Source of the DNA: Spongilla lacustris
Lineage: Eukaryota > Porifera > Demospongiae > Spongillida > Spongillidae
DNA: 64,000 bases
Assembly (NCBI GenBank): GCA_949361645.1
Contig: OX442417.1
Span: forward strand, 10,088,309-10,152,308
Direction: 5' to 3'
The notes under the pieces are model-generated. The model saw only the letters and a list, made by a program, of their open reading frames with translations, did no database searches and was not told the origin of the DNA. Position numbers and translations under genes: made by a program. Numbering within the stretch: the first letter of the stretch is position 1; each line of letters begins with the position of its first letter. Shown piece after piece: positions 52,252 through 63,156 of this stretch.

Positions 52252-52971
52252 CCTTTAATCCCCCGTTGTCCTACGCTTAGGACACAAGTAAAATTTAATT
52301 TTTAGCAAACTCACATGAGCAGAGAACAAATCAAAATCTCATTGTATTGTAGAAATGGTTATCAATTCAGAAAATACTGGTGCTTCCTTGCAATTCAGAT
52401 TCAACTACAGTCAATAGTGCATTGCTAAAAGATGCATTTTCGGTAAATCGCAAACCAACTTCAAGTACCAACACATAATGTTACAAAGAGCAGAATAACA
52501 TGTTAATGGAAAACAGCACTAAGCAAATAAAAATGTAGATTGTAGATTTGGAATTTGCTAGCTCGACAAACGTATGAAGAATAGGTATTTGTCAATCGCT
52601 TGTTGCTGGAATAGCAAATAGAATGGACAAAATCTTGAAAACGTACAGTGCGTTTTTGGTAAATATGGCAAAACCAATCACTGCCATAGACTGTTTTAAG
52701 TAGCACACACATCATGCTTCAAAAAACATTCAAAAAAAGTTATACTTGTTGTACATTTTCTTTTTTCTGTGAGAATTAAATTCTCCAATGCATTTTTAAG
52801 AACCACATGCATTTTTTTTACATCATGTAACCAAGCGTGTGATTTAAAAATTAGATTTGAAATTTAGCGCGATAGACACATCAAACAACAGTACAGAATT
52901 GGATGCCAAACACCTGCAGAATTTTCAAATATTGGTCCTATGCGTAGGGACTTGGACCTGGGGATTTAAGG
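52252..52971. mobile_element. piggyBac-derived MITE, 720 bp
   Basis: The left end is CCTTTAATCCCCCGTTGTCC with a TCCTACGCTTAGGA palindrome; the right end is TCCTATGCGTAGGGA then GGGGATTTAAGG. Both match the ends of the 28040-30329 element. TTTA flanks both sides (52248-52251 and 52972-52975) instead of TTAA. The interior from about 52690 retains one diverged copy of that element's 353-bp unit. There is no transposase. Confidence 0.88.
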
Positions 52972-53305
52972 TTTAACACATCTGAGTAGGTCTGGGGAGG
53001 AGAGGGGACAATGGCAGGGGGCAATCTTGTATAAGATGGTTATTACAAGCTTTTATCATGATCTCATTTACCCCTTGCAGCTCCTTCTACTGTTAGCCAG
53101 CACTGTGTGTTCACTGACACACGAATTCGTTTGACATTCGTGAGCGCGCTGGGACAACCTAGACATCTCCAGATGTATTAGATCTCTGCATGAATATATC
53201 TACACAGTTACCAACTGAACACCATTGATGTCTGTAACTGTTTCCATTGGTAAACGAGCTGAGTTATACAGATCGTCGTCATATGCATGTGACTTGCATG
53301 GTCAG

Positions 53306-53719
53306 AACGTACCGTTCCTACGTACTGTCCAATTAGAAGATGCACGGAGAGGAAGGAGCTGAGCGTACTGCCGGCACTCGGCTGATTTAATGTATACTAT
53401 ACAAGCAAAACAAATTCCCTGGATCCAAACCGTAGCCTGGTACGGAACGATGGCAATGGTATTATGCAATCACGACAATAAACGGCTAAGTGATGTCATG
53501 TCTGTAACGGAGCTGTAACAGAACGTTCTTACCTAACGTACTGTTACGGAGCTGTAACGAGATGGCACCACCCAAATACGAGACGGCACGACCCGAATAC
53601 GAGATGGCACGACCCGAATACGAGACGGCACGACCCGAATACGAGATGGCGCGACCCGAATACGAGATGGCGCGACCCGAATACGAAAAGCGAGCGCGTG
53701 TCGAATTATGGCAGTGATC
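53306..53719. repeat. Dispersed repeat, copy 2 (inverted relative to 35761-36192)
   Basis: The reverse complement carries the same order of parts as copy 1: GGGGGGTGATCACTGCC, six units of the 21-bp minisatellite (53558-53690), the AACGTTCTGTTACAGCTCCG segment, and TTTGGATCCAGGGAATTTG. The number of minisatellite units differs between the copies. Confidence 0.87.
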
Positions 53720-53810
53720 ACCCCCCATACCAAACAGATACGCGATGCGTTTCTCGTTTGACCCTCTAGAGGCGTTAATGAAGTTAAAATTAAATCGTAC
53801 CTGTCCAAGT

Positions 53811-53886
53811 ACGTGTGGTCGAGTGGTTAGTTCCATGGCTTTGCCGTATCATCATCAGTTATGTGGTTCGAATCCCAGTCGTATAT
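53811..53886 (+). ncRNA. tRNA-derived SINE head or tRNA pseudogene (Pol III promoter boxes)
   Basis: An A-box-like TGGTCGAGTGG (53817-53827) is followed by a perfect B-box GGTTCGAATCC (53865-53875), with a T-rich tract at about 53890-53930. The A-box resembles tRNA-Ser/Leu genes. The acceptor and T stems do not pair properly, so a functional tRNA is unlikely. No second copy was found in this window to prove SINE status. Confidence 0.55.
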
Positions 53887-53930
53887 GAAAACTTTTTCAT
53901 TCCTTTTCATTTTCTATTTTTTATTTTCGA

Positions 53931-56220
53931 GGTCTTGATGTATAAAGACAAGTACAGTTATAAACTTTCCAATTTAAAGCTAGTGCATTCTGGCTTAGTG
54001 GTCTACGGCGAGAGCTTGCTCGAGGTACCGTGTTTATGGCCCGGGGTCCATCGGATGTCCTCCCCTAAGTCGTATTCCACTATTCTAGAGTGTACGGTGG
54101 CAGAAAACCGGTTCTTGTTCGTCATCCGAAGTTGAAAAGCTATAAAAGGGTGGCGACACCACTTCTAGCTGGTTTCTTGCTGACTTGGAATGTGTCACTC
54201 AGCAAGGAATTCTCTTCGGAGAAACAGTTAGTTGAGGTGCGTGGATCGCCATCTTCCCTCCTACAGAAGGGTGCCACCTTTTTTTTGCTTCATCTTTTTA
54301 CTTTTAAAATATTGTTTGGATTTGCTTCATCTTATATTTTATTGTAGGTACATGTGAACTTTGTATAGTAGTTTTTTTTAAAATATCAAATAGAGCGAGA
54401 AATAGAGGGACAATGTACATGTGAACTTTTATTTTAACTGTATACTAGTATTTTTTTATTATACATGTATAGAGGGACAATGTACATGTGTACTTGAATT
54501 ACGGTGTCATTTTATTTGTGTATATATTTTACTGTGTAGAGTTCTCCATTCTATTTGCTAGTACTAATAGTATAGATCTGGGAAAGTAAATACGAGGTTG
54601 ACATTTTATTATGCTGTTATCATTGCACAAGACACGATTGCATGCTTCACAGTTTTGTCAATGAAGTAAAACCACTCTCTAGGAGAAAGTTGTAGGATTT
54701 GAAAATAGTGGTCTAAAAAGCACGGAAACAAGATTGGACAGAAATTGGACTGGGACCGGAAAATAGGTCTATATTTAGCACATTCAATTCCTCAGTGGGT
54801 GCTAATATAGGCCTCCGTTTCTTTACACTACCATTGTCCAGTTCAATTGTACATGTGTGTATGTGATACAAACTTTCTCCTAGAGAATTTTTTATTTTTT
54901 ATTTACTAGTGATTACCAATCTATTTCACATATGATTTGAATTACATTGCATTCCTATGTAGTAATTACATCTACTGACAATAGTACAAATTTCACTTGA
55001 AACAAATCATAAATGATTGTACACTACATTTCACAGTTGATCTGCTGACTAAATCAATCATATATTGATTTGTTATAACCATTATGATTGATTTTTCAGT
55101 TGAACTGCTAATCAATCAAATCTGCTTTGGTACTCTATTCTTGTACTACAAAATGTAACAATTCAAGTATAAGATTCACTGCTTTTTTCCCCTGTGATAT
55201 CGGAAACTGTATAGAATGTGCTCAACTACATTTTTTAACCTTTATGGGGCAGATACAGAATTCCTCCGAACAAGCAATAGAAGCACTCTAAGCTACCCCC
55301 AGTGGGGCCTGGGCATTAACAGCTTTTATTTTGCAATAAATGATAATAACGTGCAAGTAACTCAATGTTGTCACTTTTCAGAAACTAACAGGGTCACTTA
55401 TAAGCATCCGTGGAGGGTATTGTCAGCTATTGCTGTCATTAATATTAACATTACTATTAATTGAAGGTTCTGCTCAGTACATGCTGTCTTTGCTACAAAA
55501 TGAACTTTTTGAACTCTCCAGGGGATTATTTAATAAAGGGGATTACAAATATATGCAATTACTCCCTGCATGACACATGTATAAATAAAGTTTCAATTTA
55601 CGATATGCATCTTTTGCTCGATTGTCGTCTGACGCTTAACTAGGTCTGGTGCTCTTTACAAGTCCATTGCTTCTGTGCATCTCTGCTCATGGTTTGGATC
55701 GGACCTCCACCTCTACCCTTGCCACCCCCACTAGAGAAGGGCCATGTCACGGCTGTACTGGTTGCTGTGTCTCTGAGTCACCTCTTTTGTTCAGTAAGGG
55801 TGGAGGTGGAGTGAAGAAGGGACCGGGGGCAATGTGAAGGGACCTGGTCAAGCCTTTTGTCTGGAGAGAGGGAAGGTGGTGAACATAAAGTGTATCAAGT
55901 ACAGAGTAACGTCAACCTTTAGTCCCCTCACTGTTTGTGGATAGTGTGCATACATGTACAGTGTACAGTGAGCATACATGTACAGCTTGCATAAATGTAC
56001 AGTGTGCATACATGTACTACACCACACCTCCTCCCCTATACCTCCTCTTCTTCAATGACGTACTACATGTACGTGCACATTGTAGTCACCACAATATATT
56101 GTAACCAGAGATGATATTGTACCCACTCCAGAATGCATTACACCTTGCTTTTTCTTGAAGCACTATCTACTACATGTTTATGTTCACAAACTCACCATGT
56201 TGACTGTATTATTGTACCCA
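53931..56220. other. AT-rich stretch without a supported gene
   Basis: A pair of inverted words, CTAGGAGAAAGTTGTA (54678) and ACAAACTTTCTCCTAG (54868), brackets a ~200-bp MITE-like piece. Near 55000-55110 the word AATCAATCAT and its inverse recur. Clusters of TACATGTACAG occur at 55950-56020. No exon is supported. Confidence 0.4.
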
Positions 56221-56224
56221 CTCC

Positions 56225-56343
56225 TGCACCAATCTTACACAGGTCTTGCTGTGACGGAAGGTCATACTACTTGTGTGGGACGTCTCCTTTTCACTCCTGG
56301 TATTGATAAGAACATTAAGGATGATGTTACATCCTACACATTC
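56225..56343 (+). pseudogene. Ankyrin-repeat fragment
   Basis: After a good acceptor (CTTACACAG) the plus strand encodes AVTEGHTTCVGRLLFTPGID then KNIKDD. This fits the second half of an ankyrin repeat (AA..GH..CV..LL..PGID.N..D), a style very common in sponge ankyrin genes. Only one repeat is visible and the frame stops at about 56362, so it is a relic or a single exon. It lies tail-to-tail with the minus-strand Death-domain exon. Confidence 0.55.
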
Positions 56344-56374
56344 ATGGATTTTATATTACCATGACAACTCCTAC

Positions 56375-56812
56375 CTTCAATAACAATTGATGGTGCCAAT
56401 TTCTGCACTGCTTCGGCAGCCTGAACATTTCTTGTGCGTTGTAATGCTTCAATCAGTACTATGTGGCTTTAGAGCCATTCATTTCCAACCACTTCTCCAA
56501 AATTTTATCTCTCTTGTTCTGCTCACTGTGTTCGTCACAATCAATGTCCTCAGTGGTCTGCATTTCAATCAAACATTTTCCCAACATCTTCCAGTCGATG
56601 CTAAATCTTGATATTTCATAAATGTGTTCCTCACTACACTGTGCGTCCAGTAGGTCTAATAAAGAGAGTACATCAGCCCATAGCTTTAGCAGTGACTTGC
56701 TCATCTCACCTGTGGTGTGCTGACCCAGAGGTCCGGGGTTCTCCTCCACATCTCCAGACATTACTAACAGCAAGCGTACTATCGCCAGCACAGAGGCCAC
56801 CACCATCATCAA
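56375..56812 (-). CDS. 2A-like peptide fused to a Death domain (one apparent frameshift)
   Basis: Starting at ATG 56812, about 18 residues form a hydrophobic segment (VVASVLAIVRLLLV) that runs straight into GDVEENPGP at residues 20-28. This is an exact match to the 2A ribosome-skipping consensus D-V/I-E-x-N-P-G-P. About 90 residues follow with Death-domain character: LLKLWADVLSLLDLLDA, ISRFSIDWKMLGKCL, RDKILEKWLEMNGSKAT, and, after an apparent one-base loss near 56460, VLIEALQRTRNVQAAEAV. The exon ends at a GAAG/GTAGGA donor (56375). By analogy with 2A-led innate-immunity proteins described in sea urchin and sponge, the 2A may separate a signal peptide from a cytoplasmic Death-domain receptor. 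Further exons were not found. The frameshift could mark a pseudogene, an allele or a sequence error. Confidence 0.75.
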
Positions 56813-59343
56813 TAGGACCTTCCCCGCCTGCTTGCCTACTTAGCTACTACTGGCACTGCTGGTACACCTGCACTCAGCCACCTGTGGTGTATAACGAGCT
56901 GCAAATAATAACATACCCAATACATTTGTACTATAATTTATCGTGTACCTATAGTGATTTCAATGGCTATTGCCCCTCTATAATAAGAGTAGGGCCTATA
57001 CGCGATCAAGATACTAGAATTATTAACAGAAAATATTAATATTCTAACTTTAATACGCGAATGTCGATTGCATGTTTAAAATTGTGGAGTTCTTGTTTTT
57101 TACCTGTGATGTACTTTCAAAGGAGTAGTTGTAGTATTTCATATTGGCTTCAACAGTTCACCGATTCGCATGAATAAATTGTGGGGGGTTACTATCAATT
57201 TACCGGGTATCAATATGGTTACAGAATTATGTCAATCGCTGAATGGGTTGCATGAAAGGCGTATACAGACTTAAGGACACCTAGATGCATTAATTTGAAT
57301 ACAATAGCAATTGCGCATGCATGGATTTTCTCGAAGCCATTTGTCAGGTTACACAATCTCGAAGCCCATCCATAGACTCAATCTATTCAATGCACTTTTC
57401 TATATACGTAATGCGCACAACGCTTCTAATAAATCACACTCAATACATGTACAATTTCACACCAAAAACGAATACACATGAAAAAGTTAAACTCCATGTA
57501 CAGTCTAACTATTAACACTATAGCTACAAGGAAAACAATACACTTAGACTAGAGTCTAGAGATGGATTGGGTTAAGGCCTCTTCCCAGGATGGCTCTTGC
57601 CATAGCTTTCACCAATGCAAGCAAATGTTTAGGCGGCCAATGCCGGCCATATATGTCAGTCAGAAGTCTGGACTTATATAACCTATTAGTGCAATTTTTT
57701 TTTTTTTTTAATACAAGGTACAGAATACGTAATGCGCACAACGCTTCTAATAAATCACACTCAATTGAGACGGGAGCAACCTGGAGAGTCACATTCGCTC
57801 TCACCAAATGCAGGTTCCTACTGTACAGCTCAAACAGCACAGCTGACTTTGTTTTGCTCAATATTTTGGCAAGACGGGAGGCAAGCATTTAAAAAAAAAT
57901 CTATGGCTTCCTTTCCCCAAGCACTATATGTATAGTAAGTTACTGGTACAATGGTGCATTTTTATTTCATGTTCTATATAAAACGCACCGTATCGTAAGT
58001 TCTGATAGTATGAAATATGTAGTACCATTGTGTTCAATATGATGAGATTCCTACTTATCGCATTGCTCAAACCAGTTTATATTTAATTAATATAATAATA
58101 ACATCACAATTAATGCTCATTATTCTCATTTGTGTGTTTGCATTATGAATGAAGACAGCATGCATGTATACTGACAATTTTCATTAATGAATTTAATACT
58201 AGTGTGTATCACTGAAACAATTATTGATCACTCTGATAGAAGCAGTAATATTGAAGCATTGTGGTGGGCCATGGGACAGTCTGTCGTTTGGTTGAAAAGA
58301 TGTCGAAGTTTAAAAATTCTTACACACGAAGTTGAGATGCTTCTCATTAAGCAGTTTATACTAGTAGTGTCAGCTGTACCAATATTGCATGGATAAATAT
58401 AGAATGTGATGCATGTGGTACTATATGCCTTTTGGAACTGACAAGTGCTACAATGTAGTAGAATTGGTGAGTTTAAGCAAAATCTTTAATTGGCATATAC
58501 ACATGTAGAATGTAGAATGCTTTGCTGTTTGCCAGCTGTTTCCTGTATGTCATATAGAACATGTATGGTTTACTGATGAAGGCATGCAGCAAAACATTCT
58601 ACCATCATGCATGGACACATGCATCATTTCAGTTAAAAACATGGTGGCAGCCACTATATCACCAGCTTGATCTAAGTAATTGACACGATGTAACTTAGGC
58701 TTCTAACTGGCTATATTACAGATAGTGTATACTGTATAGTGTTAATTCATTTTCTTGACCAGATTGTGAGATTGATTGGTGAAATTTTGTGTATGAGATA
58801 TTGATAAACCCAGATATATTATACTTCACTACTATTTGCATCCTACATTGTTTTATGCGCAATTATTAGGGTAGTATGCGCAATAACTGCCATTGTACCT
58901 TTATTAAAATCGGTATAAAAGCGAATCGAAGTTCAACCGTTGTGCACAGTTTTTATTCGCGCTGTCCATTGAGTTTCATATATTCGGTTTGTCAATGTTT
59001 GTACTGCCGTATTAATTTGAAGTTAAGGGTCATATCGCAAGTACAAGTTGTAGGTAATAATATACCATTGGAATGCACACTTTCTATTACACACAATGCA
59101 ACAATTCAACAAAAAAAAAAAAAAAAAAAATTGTTTACCGGTATGTACCGCCAAGTACGTGTCCCCTGGCCTCACAGATCGTAAAAAAGCATGGAAATAC
59201 TGAATGCTCTAGAACACAACAGAAAGGGTGACGTAAAAGTGACGTACGAATGCATTATGTGTTCTTTAACTGGGTGTGACTATTGTGCACTTATTTAATT
59301 ATTTATCGGATGGCCTGGTGACGAGTTGTTGTTAGTATCGTCA
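56813..59343. other. Spacer between the Death-domain and ARMH1 genes
   Basis: The spacer contains an exact 41-bp direct repeat (57404-57444 and 57725-57765). A minus-strand ORF of 110 residues (57556-57888) is unrecognised, and there is an A-run at 59111-59130. No other gene is supported. Confidence 0.4.
57404..57765. repeat. Exact 41-bp direct repeat, 321 bp apart
   Basis: The word starting ATACGTAATGCGCACAACGC is identical at 57404-57444 and 57725-57765. The flanking sequences differ. Confidence 0.95.
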
Positions 59344-61989
59344 ATGGCAACAACAGGTGCAGTGTGGAATCTACTTAGACGATGGGACAAAGTATGTTTG
59401 CGTACATTGCATGTGCAATTTCTTTTAGCCTGATTATATTTGTAGGGCTCTAACGCAGTCCGTGAAACAATTTTACACGAGTTTTTAAGCCAGTGCACAA
59501 ATGCCACAGCATCAGAACTTGAAGTACATTTTGGCGATTGTGGTAGTTTGTTTTTAGCACGGTTAACAGCATGGCTGAGGCTGACGTGAGTAACTACAGA
59601 TACAAGTGCTAAAAAATACCTGTCATATTTTTTAAAATATATAGTTACATGGTAGGTACCTGTCTGGATTCACAGCTACGTGCTATTAGCATCTTCCTTT
59701 CGGCAGCCAGTGGGTATGCAATGGTGCATTGCTGAGCACTTCGTACGATACGCTTCTTAGTCATTATTTTCTTGTAGAATTTTTGGAGGTCGGAGGATTA
59801 CTCACAGTGTTGGAAATTGTACGGCTAAAAAGTGCAAAAGATAAGCACCAATTGGAAGCTATGAAACTGTTGGCCTTGATTATCTGCAAGGGCAGACAGT
59901 ACAAGGAATTGTTCTGTGAAAGCCACGGTAAATTTGGAGGCTTTGCATTCCATTGTTAAATAGACTATTTGATGTATTTCTGTCTAGGGGTGAAGATAGT
60001 TGCTGAATGTCTAGCATTAACATCATCACCTGCATTGATTGAGTGTGCAAGAGAACTTATGCTTCAGCTCTCAATGGTAATCTTGCTATTGCACATGTAC
60101 ATATAAATGTTAAGCTTGGTGCTTGTACATAAATATAGACAATACATGTAATTCTTTTATACGTTGTGTTTAGTTCCACAATTCTGCTAGGGGAAGGGGG
60201 TTCTTAATTATAAGTCAGTGTGTCAAATAACTGGAGGATGTCACTTGCCTATACATGTACGTGACTTAGGCATTACTGTTCTGCAGAAACATTATGCCTT
60301 GGGTACAAGAAAATTTGGACCTATACTAGACAAAAGGCATTGCAAGTTTTGTAAGGGGGGGGGGGGGGGGGATTTATTTATTTTTCAATGTCTGTGGGTA
60401 ATAATGTTTGATATTCCATGGTGCTTGTGAAATCAGAATATACACATAGTTGCTCACTATGTATTGACTTCAGTGAGGATAGCACTTGATTCTATGATCT
60501 TTGGTTCTGGATTATCAGTTTGCTTGCAGTCAATAGCTGTGTAAATGGATACTCTGTGTAGTAGTCACCTTGTAATCTACACGCCCCCCCCCCCCCAAAA
60601 AAAAAAAAAAACACCGGCGCACCACTCAATAGCCACACAGGAAATCTTATGGTAAACTGCACATACCCTAGCCACACAAATGTCAGCCCCACCATTGGCA
60701 GATCCACACAGAAGCCTCAAATTATACATGGCAACAAGTATCATCATTTCTGCTTGCTTCTACTGGTTTTTTTTTCCTCACACCCTAAGACCTACACTAA
60801 CAGTAGCTGTTGTGTTTGTACAGATCTATTGCATCATGGCCACTTGTTTACAAATCAAATTAAAGTTTAGAAATTATGTTGCACTTTTTTTGTTCAACTA
60901 GACACTGGTATCTAAGATTGGATGACATTGCACCATATTTTGTTGTTATTCATTGAGCACTTTAGCTTTTGTAAGGTTCATGCTCAATATTTACAGGGCA
61001 ATCCACGTTACCAAAATCAAATTTACAAAGTTTTTATCACACTGCTATCATCAACTTCACATCAAGCTCAGAGAACAGCTGCATACTGCATTCGCATAAT
61101 ACAACCCTCAATCAATACAGTCAGTCCCTTAATTGTTGACCCAACTTTGCAACTATTAAGAAGTCTTCATGTTGATGTTCAGTGTGAAGGTTAGTATCAC
61201 CGTGTGTAGACTAACATAGGTTATAAAATGTATGTGCTTGCAGCTGCTGACTTGATCAAGGAATTGGTAAAGTATAAGGAAATGCAGGACACAATTTTGA
61301 ATGAATTAATAAGATTGCTCAAACCATCAGTTGAGAATACAGGAGCATCTTCAGGTAACATACAATAATTTTAACAAGAATTGAAAGCGCGTGCATATTC
61401 TTTTAGCACCTATACCTGCTCATATTCAGCAAGCTGGTGCAGCCAAAGTTATAGGGCAAGTGTGCAGCTAAAGTATAGCTGGAACGGTACAATTAACTTG
61501 CACCATTTTCCATTTCACTGCTAAGACTATTAATTCATTCTGGTGATAACATTGTGGAGCAGCTGCTGGAGGTTAGCCTTACTGCTGTTCACACCACACT
61601 GGTACTGTACTCTGTATGAGAGCAGCTTGGAGCTGTGCGTCATCTCCTTTATGCCATGAGCAACGTATCATATCCTGACTGTCAAAGACAGGCAGCACTG
61701 TCACTGTTTGTAAGGCTTTTGGGAGGGTGCATGTATCTACATTGTACATGTAATTAATATCTCTGTTTTTGCAGGCATTAGTTAGTACTGCCAGTTCAGT
61801 TAAAGAGGAAGTAAAGTCTCTACTGGGAGAAAATCTATTTCAACAGCTCATGGTACAATACCTTTATTTATGTTTGTACGGATACATAATTATATGATTA
61901 TACATCTTTTTCCTCAGAGCATACCAGAAGATTTTTATAGCATCCTCACACCTTCACAAGTGGACATGCTCAATTCAAGCTTAAGATAA
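59344..61989 (+). CDS. ARMH1: Armadillo-like helical domain protein (ARMH1-like), 12 exons, 382 residues
   Basis: The exons are 59344-59391, 59446-59585, 59645-59713, 59761-59927, 59988-60076, 60997-61189, 61244-61354, 61407-61455, 61526-61571, 61623-61709, 61775-61852 and 61918-61989; they total 1149 nt with phases consistent throughout. The start is MATTGAVWNLLRRWDK. Segments that match remembered vertebrate ARMH1 are SLFLARLTAWLRLTY, VEFLEVGGLLTVLEI, GRQYKELFCESHG, GNPRYQNQIYK and QQAGAAKVIG. The fold is a stack of armadillo-type helices with no catalytic residues and no membrane segment. The molecular role is poorly known; human ARMH1 is linked mainly to ciliated or haematopoietic tissue, which I cannot test here. 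The intron after exon 8 uses a GC donor (AGG/GCAAGT). The gene converges on MELK. Confidence 0.93.
60077..60996. other. Largest ARMH1 intron
   Basis: This 920-bp intron holds G-runs (60355-60371), a C-run followed by an A-run (60584-60611) and no inserted gene. The other ARMH1 introns are only about 50-70 bp apart from two near 200 bp or less. Confidence 0.6.
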
Positions 61990-63156
61990 AACTGTGGATG
62001 CATAGGGGACATTTATGCATGTAGCTGGTACACATGTAACCTTGTATAATACAAGTCTTGATGATTTATTTATTCTATTGATCTTACTGTATTTATTATA
62101 CATTGTACAATGTTCCTGTTATGAAAACTACATTTGTAACATTTATTAAAAGATGCTTATGTGACATGCTGTTTTTACTTCATTCTATTTACATCACTTG
62201 CGTACACTATTTGTCCTAGTTAATTGCAAAATAATCCTAACTGCTCAACATGACCCTAATTGATGCTGTGTTCTATGCAGCCTAATGCCTGTGTAACATG
62301 ATGTCATACAGGTTGACCACAAAAGAACACAATGTGGGCAGGGGGGGCGGGGAGGGGGAGTATAATCAGGATTGATCAGTACTCAATTATATTCCACGGT
62401 ATCAACATATAATGACTATCAAGTAAGAAGCGCCATTAAAAAATAGTTATTGCAGCTCAAAGTCGTTTTTTTGGTGTTTTACATGTGTGTACATGTAAAG
62501 CTTGATTCATTGTTCATTAAAATGCCTTTTTTTTTGCAAGTCATTTTGCACTGTATAAATTTAGTTTCATATAAGTTGTCGCCTATACATGTACGCTTGC
62601 TAAAGAGCTGATGGTTGAATGATAAAAACGAAGCTCTATGCTTAAGTGTTATATCATTCGAGTTCAAAGTTCTAAACGCCATTGAATGCGAGGACCACAT
62701 ACATGTAGGTTGCAATGGAATGCCAGTATTGCAACCTATGTGGTCCTAGCTTGCATTCAATGGTGTTTAGAACTTTAAATTACTGTAGGAATACAGTAGG
62801 CTACACGCCTATATATATGTACATGTAGGCGTTTGTTTAATCTAATGAAATATTTACATTTTTAACAATTATGGTGTATAAAATTTAATTATTCAATATT
62901 TATTCCCCTGTCTTAATTTCATTGATAATTGTATTGTAGTATTTAAGAGCATTAAGAGCAGGAAGTGCAGCACACTGTTACTTCTAGTTCAATTGCACTC
63001 TGTAGGGTATTTTTGTTTATGTGGAATTGCAATGTATAAAAATACACCTACATGTACAACAACACCTACATGTACATTGTATATGTATCAGTTCACAGCT
63101 ATCTTTGCATACAGAATGGTGTGTATAATGCATCACTAATACACAATGCATCATCA
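61990..63156. other. Convergent spacer between ARMH1 and MELK
   Basis: An ATTAAA possible polyadenylation signal for ARMH1 lies near 62145. A hairpin MITE-like repeat occupies about 62520-62870. No gene is supported. Confidence 0.5.
62666..62775. repeat. Long hairpin inside a MITE-like repeat
   Basis: The arms starting AAAGTTCTAAACGCCATTGA and ending TCAATGGTGTTTAGAACTTT are inverted copies of about 50 bp with a few mismatches and a short loop. The right side continues with a GGCTACACGCC...TACATGTAGGCGTTTG block that also occurs near 47630-47690. Confidence 0.85.

Noticed and set aside
53811..53886. Functional tRNA-Ser gene
   Set aside because: Acceptor and T-arm stems do not pair and no convincing anticodon arm could be drawn.
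55649..55837. Plus-strand ORF at 55649-55837
   Set aside because: Low-complexity Gly/Thr/Pro composition, no splice support and no motif.
57556..57888. 110-residue minus-strand ORF as a gene
   Set aside because: A run of Lys from a poly-T tract interrupts it and no family or splice partner was found; only its 41-bp repeat is reported.
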